DNA from: Dermacentor variabilis
Lineage: Eukaryota; Arthropoda; Arachnida; Ixodida; Ixodidae
Assembly (NCBI RefSeq): GCF_050947875.1
Contig: NC_134572.1
Coordinates: 159,051,105 to 159,115,104, forward strand
Length of the DNA stretch: 64,000 bases
Reading direction: 5' to 3'
In this document: piece by piece, positions 62,263-64,000 of the stretch
Layout: each line of letters opens with the position of its first letter
Position numbering within the stretch: the stretch's first letter is position 1
Notes under the pieces: generated by a model
Seen by the model: the letters and a program-made list of their open reading frames with translations, nothing else
Database searches by the model: none
What the model was told of the DNA's origin: nothing
Made by a program: the position numbers and the translations under genes

Positions 62263-64000
62263 CACGTAACTGCTCATCCTCGGTTGTAGGTATACAGAGG
62301 CTCTTTCCAAACACAGGTGTTTAAATGAACTCGCGAAATCATCGAAGCTTTCCACATTATAAATAATGAGGTGCACAAGCGTCAGCCAAGCTTCGGTTTG
62401 ATTATCTGACAATGAATATGCATATTTGCATAGCGCGTGCGGTAACTCTACATGATAGATTATTTGAAGGGTTCCTTACTTTTCATGGGTTTCTTTTTTT
62501 TTCTTTTTTTTTTTTGCTTCGCGTTCTATTGTGCGGTCGCGGATCGCGTTATTTCTTCTTTCTTTTTTTGCCGCAATCGCTTATATATATGTTCATTTAA
62601 AATAACACCTTCAGTTGGGAGTCAGTGCTTGTCCTGTGTTAAGTCATGTCTTCGTCAGCGTCTTCTCGCATGGCAACAAATATGGTATCTGTTAACAACA
62701 TTTTTTTGTTAGTGCACATGTTAGGTGGGTGTCTGTTTTCTGCATTCTTTTTTATTTTTTTACCTCATTTTTTTCTTTCATTCCTCACCTTCTCACTTGG
62801 ACTAGAATGTCCAGACAGTCGCCTTGGGCTATAGCTTATCAATATGTCATTAAACTTTTTCTCTCTTCCTTATTCTTTAGTCTAGTGTGATCAATGCGCT
62901 GTGACGGCATTGCCAATTTTTTTGTATTCATGCACATTGTTCAACGAACAATTTCAATCCAAAGAATTTAGTGAATACTCCATATCACCGCGACTGCTCA
63001 GCATGCCAACAATAGCTCGCATTATTCTGTTTCTATGGTGCGAGCTAGCGCCTTTGTTGGTTCTAGTCGTGAGCCCGAGATACCTATGCACCGCAGTCGC
63101 AGCAGAGGCAACTGACGGGTAATATTTCTAGCTCGGGACCCACTTTCGGTAGTTTACACGGCAAACGTAGGTTATTCATAGTAATAGGACAATGGGAAGA
63201 AATTATAGGTTCATATCTCGAACGCAGCAGTGATACAGTCCTTGGCTGTCAGTTTAAGAGGCCAAGTTTTCTGCAGTTTTCTGCATGACGGGTGTTCTTT
63301 TATACCGAGCTACGTCAGGTCTCGAGAAAGAACTTGAAACGTATTCCATTCGCTCTTTCGTTTTCTTTTTGTCTCGCATACGCAGTGAAGTACAGAGATC
63401 GCATATGTATTGCCGTCTATCAAATGCACGTCGAGTGTTGTATTTCCTGGCAGAGTACAACCACTGGTCGACGCGTAGCTACTTATTCGTGTATTGTGGT
63501 ACGAGATAAGTTTGTGCTCATTTTCCCGCAAGTGTGACCGAAGCCGGATTAACTATACGCGCACGAGCTTACTTTTCTCCTTTCCTTTCCACGCAAGCGG
63601 GTGACGTAGGCCCGTGAGCATGTCATTCACGCTTATCTCAACTTGTATACAAGCACACCATATCCGGGCTCTGAGTAGAACCCCAAAACAGAGGCAAGTT
63701 ACGTATGCCCCGAAGCTATCGAAACGAAAATGGTCCAGTAGCGCTATCCTCCGTTTCAGCTGCGCTGTTGTCATCGTTTGCTTCCAGGCTTCCGCAGCAT
63801 TTTCGCGCACCGAACGCTATATTTCGGGCGTTACAGTTCTTGAAGGAAAAAAACTGTCTAAAAACACAAAGGACAAGAAGAGAAGTTCACACCACAACGA
63901 CTGGCAGAAGGGTTGAAACCCGGGCCTGTTGGTACATACTTGATTACAGTTACAGTTCCTCGTTACAGTTCTACCAGTAGTTCTTTCGCTGCCGAGGAAA
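62263..64000. other. Unassigned DNA to the window end
   Basis: T-rich low-complexity patches (62490-62570, 62700-62790). The remaining frames are short, overlap on both strands and are unrecognised. No gene is supported. Confidence 0.35.

Overview
The window is animal DNA from an arthropod, most probably a hard tick. The reasons are the dense mixture of tRNA-headed SINEs, RTE, I-like and CR1-like LINEs, a Penelope-like element and pogo/Tigger transposons, split genes with consensus splice sites, and long AT/GT microsatellites. The species assignment is inference from repeat style, not from a marker gene. I see no ordinary host gene, rRNA or CRISPR array. Nearly all recognisable coding sequence belongs to mobile elements.

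Layout. (1) 1-3701 and 40800-42605 are the two halves of one decayed, plus-strand non-LTR retrotransposon: ORF1 with zinc knuckles and coiled coil, and ORF2 with endonuclease, reverse transcriptase, RNase H and a C-terminal zinc motif. (2) Between them, at 3702-40799, lies a 37,098-bp DNA transposon that split the reverse transcriptase just before its TPQG motif. It has 36-bp imperfect terminal inverted repeats beginning CCCTATTG, a 2-4 bp target duplication, and repeat arrays just inside each end. (3) From 42606 to 64000 there is a mosaic of LINE, SINE and fold-back remnants, microsatellites and unassigned DNA.

The giant transposon is the main item. It carries two divergently transcribed split genes that I could join exon by exon without a frameshift or stop. 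On the minus strand (19966 to 4202), ten exons encode a 438-residue protein with the plan of vertebrate BEND5: N-terminal domain, coiled coil and C-terminal BEN domain. On the plus strand (23618 to 31923), four exons encode an 834-residue transposase resembling the CACTA/EnSpm (Transposase_21, CMC) group, with candidate catalytic residues D286, D369 and E620. Just inside the left end, a 14-bp perfect palindrome is repeated almost five times in tandem, as expected for binding sites of a dimeric DNA-binding protein. My hypothesis is that the BEN protein is the accessory end-binding factor of this transposon, comparable in role to TNPA of plant En/Spm. The introns and the 3' third of the element are full of older, broken elements (an I-like LINE, an RTE LINE, an inverted Penelope-like pair, three pogo/Tigger copies, a TTAA-flanked MITE and a SINE), whereas the exons are intact. 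This contrast suggests selection on the two genes or recent transposition as a unit.
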